A DNA stretch of 64,000 nt from NCBI GenBank assembly GCA_030710605.1, contig CP092882.1, positions 17,418,316-17,482,315 on the forward strand, written 5' to 3'. Numbering within the stretch: position 1 is the first letter of the stretch; every line of letters begins with the position of its first letter. This DNA is from Cordylochernes scorpioides (lineage: Eukaryota > Arthropoda > Arachnida > Pseudoscorpiones > Chernetidae). The notes beneath the pieces are model-generated. The model did not search any database. It saw nothing but the letters and a program-made list of their open reading frames with translations, and had not been told where the DNA came from. Both the position numbers and the translations under genes were made by a program. Positions 62,651 to 64,000 of the stretch are shown piece by piece.

Positions 62651-63455
62651 TTATTGTCATATATCATCATTTTGATTCATCATCATCATTAGCTACAATA
62701 TTCAGTAAGGTATGTGCAATTATGATACTCATCAATATAATACATAGGATATACTCCAATAAAATATTTACTAGCATATTACGATACTGTATTGTTAGTA
62801 TTATGTAAATTTTCTATAAAATATGTAAATAAGTTTACTGTTTATCGAGATTCTAAAAATAACCCAAAATCTATATTCATTAGTTTGTTCAATAGAGCAT
62901 AAAAGAAAAATCTTTAGAAAATTAATTTTTCTGTTAAAATAATTTTCTCAAAGAGAAAACGAATAATAAACGCTTCATTAAGTAGTTAATATATTCCATT
63001 ATCGATTATAGTCTGTGAAAACATTTTTTTCGTTTTTGACCCGCGCTCTCTTTAGAAAGAATGATTTTCCTTTTATAATGAACTCTGTTTATCTATTGAT
63101 TGATTGTAAATTTTGTGAGTGAAAAATTCTCCCCTTATCGAAATTAACTGATAATTTGTGAAAAATTGCGCTGGATAAATTATTCTGCGAAATTAAATTC
63201 TAAGAAAAAAAAACGTTAATTTTTAAAAAGTAATAAAATTTAATAATATGAATATTTATTTATCAATAAAACTATCTCTTTATATAAAAGTGATAATTAA
63301 AATGTATAGATTAAAATATTTTATATATATTAATAATGAAAGAGTATATATAATAAAATTTTTGCTATTAAATAATAATTTTTATTATTAAGTATTTGTT
63401 TAGAATATACAGATAAAATAAAAACTACAAATATAGGTTAAAACTAGATATCGTA
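62651..63455. other. AT-rich sequence, no gene seen
   Basis: No feature recognised. Confidence 0.5.
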
Positions 63456-63665
63456 GATAGTGGACATTGCTGCTGCTGTGATAGAGATACATGTAGACAT
63501 CTGAGGCTCTTCATTGGACACAACAACAACAACAGAAAGTTGACATGGACCCAGAACAGCAGCTTTACACACCCAAGATAGTGGACATTGCAACTTGAGA
63601 TAGAGATGTATGGAGACATCTGCGGCTCTTCATTGGACACGACAACAGCAACAACAACTAGATAT
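63456..63665. repeat. direct duplication, 121 bp apart
   Basis: GATAGTGGACATTGC starts at 63456 and 63577. Both copies continue through TAGAGAT...ACATCTG and GGCTCTTCATTGGACAC to a (CAA)n-rich end. Two diverged units. Confidence 0.85.
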
Positions 63666-63723
63666 CATCTGATCAGCACTTATTCGTCCGGAAATATATA
63701 TTTTTTTATAAAAACTTTAAATA

Positions 63724-63875
63724 CAGGGTGGCCTTTAAGTCCCGAACCCTTTTATTTTTTTATTAAAAATTAAAAGACAAACTAGAGAATAAAATAGTTA
63801 TATTTTTATTCTATAGTTTGTCTTTTATAATTTTTAAGTTAAAAAAGGTTTTCGGGACTTATGGGGGCCACCCTG
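63724..63875. mobile_element. palindromic MITE with CAGGGTGGCC ends
   Basis: CAGGGTGGCCTTTAAGTCCC and GGGACTTATGGGGGCCACCC, TG, flanked by TA. The inner arms AAAAGACAAACTA / TAGTTTGTCTTTT also pair. The terminal motif is of the Tc1/mariner MITE kind; a lone end is at 25421. Confidence 0.88.
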
Positions 63876-64000
63876 TATATTAAAAAAACATTAAAATCTA
63901 CTTTATATACTAAGAAAACATGCAAATTTTATTCGACAGGTGACACTAATATATTAAATTTACTTTTTTCTAAACTTTCGATAAAATATTTTGATCTACC
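63876..64000. other. AT-rich sequence to window end
   Basis: Nothing recognised. Confidence 0.5.

Overview
This window is AT-rich nuclear DNA from an invertebrate animal; I cannot name the species or phylum. The signs are a metazoan mix of mobile elements: an APE-type LINE, a BEL/Pao LTR retrotransposon, a Penelope-like element, a hAT-Charlie-type transposon, Tc1-like and pogo-like MITEs, and tRNA-derived SINEs. There are also long minisatellites. I recognise no host protein-coding gene and no ordinary host tRNA gene; every large credible ORF belongs to a transposon.

Layout. 1-3204 is the end of a minisatellite built from a 21-bp unit and a 12-bp internal-deletion derivative of it. 3.2-16.5 kb is a patchwork of short repeats: fold-back elements, Tc1-like MITEs, tRNA-like elements, a 104-bp tandem array, a truncated Penelope 3' end and an LTR-like block with CCAAT-rich tandem repeats. 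16586-20536 is a 5'-truncated LINE with a perfect 17-bp target-site duplication (TSD) and an almost complete ORF2. 20.5-25 kb holds a pogo-like MITE and two tandem arrays. 25-40 kb is mostly AT-rich with few repeats and several isolated GC-richer islands that might be regulatory or structured. 40674-46713 is a young BEL element with near-identical LTRs and a perfect 5-bp TSD, but its integrase core is missing. 46811-47723 is a solo LTR interrupted by a miniature LTR element (TRIM) of the same family. 51699-53994 is an apparently complete hAT element with a perfect 8-bp TSD, inserted into a long fold-back element. 54-64 kb returns to dispersed short repeats, solo LTRs and SINEs.

How the parts relate. 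Much of the window is nested transposition. Four themes stand out. (1) Palindromic or truncated repeats carry a 73-nt tRNA-Thr(GGT)-like gene. (2) Hammerhead-ribozyme-like cores occur in several repeat families, one of them just downstream of a Penelope GIY-YIG domain. (3) A fold-back family carries a perfect match to the CTCF-site consensus, in at least one copy alongside a hammerhead core. (4) An LTR family inserts into ATAT every time its flanks can be read. Family names used here (Fb-A and so on) are my own labels.
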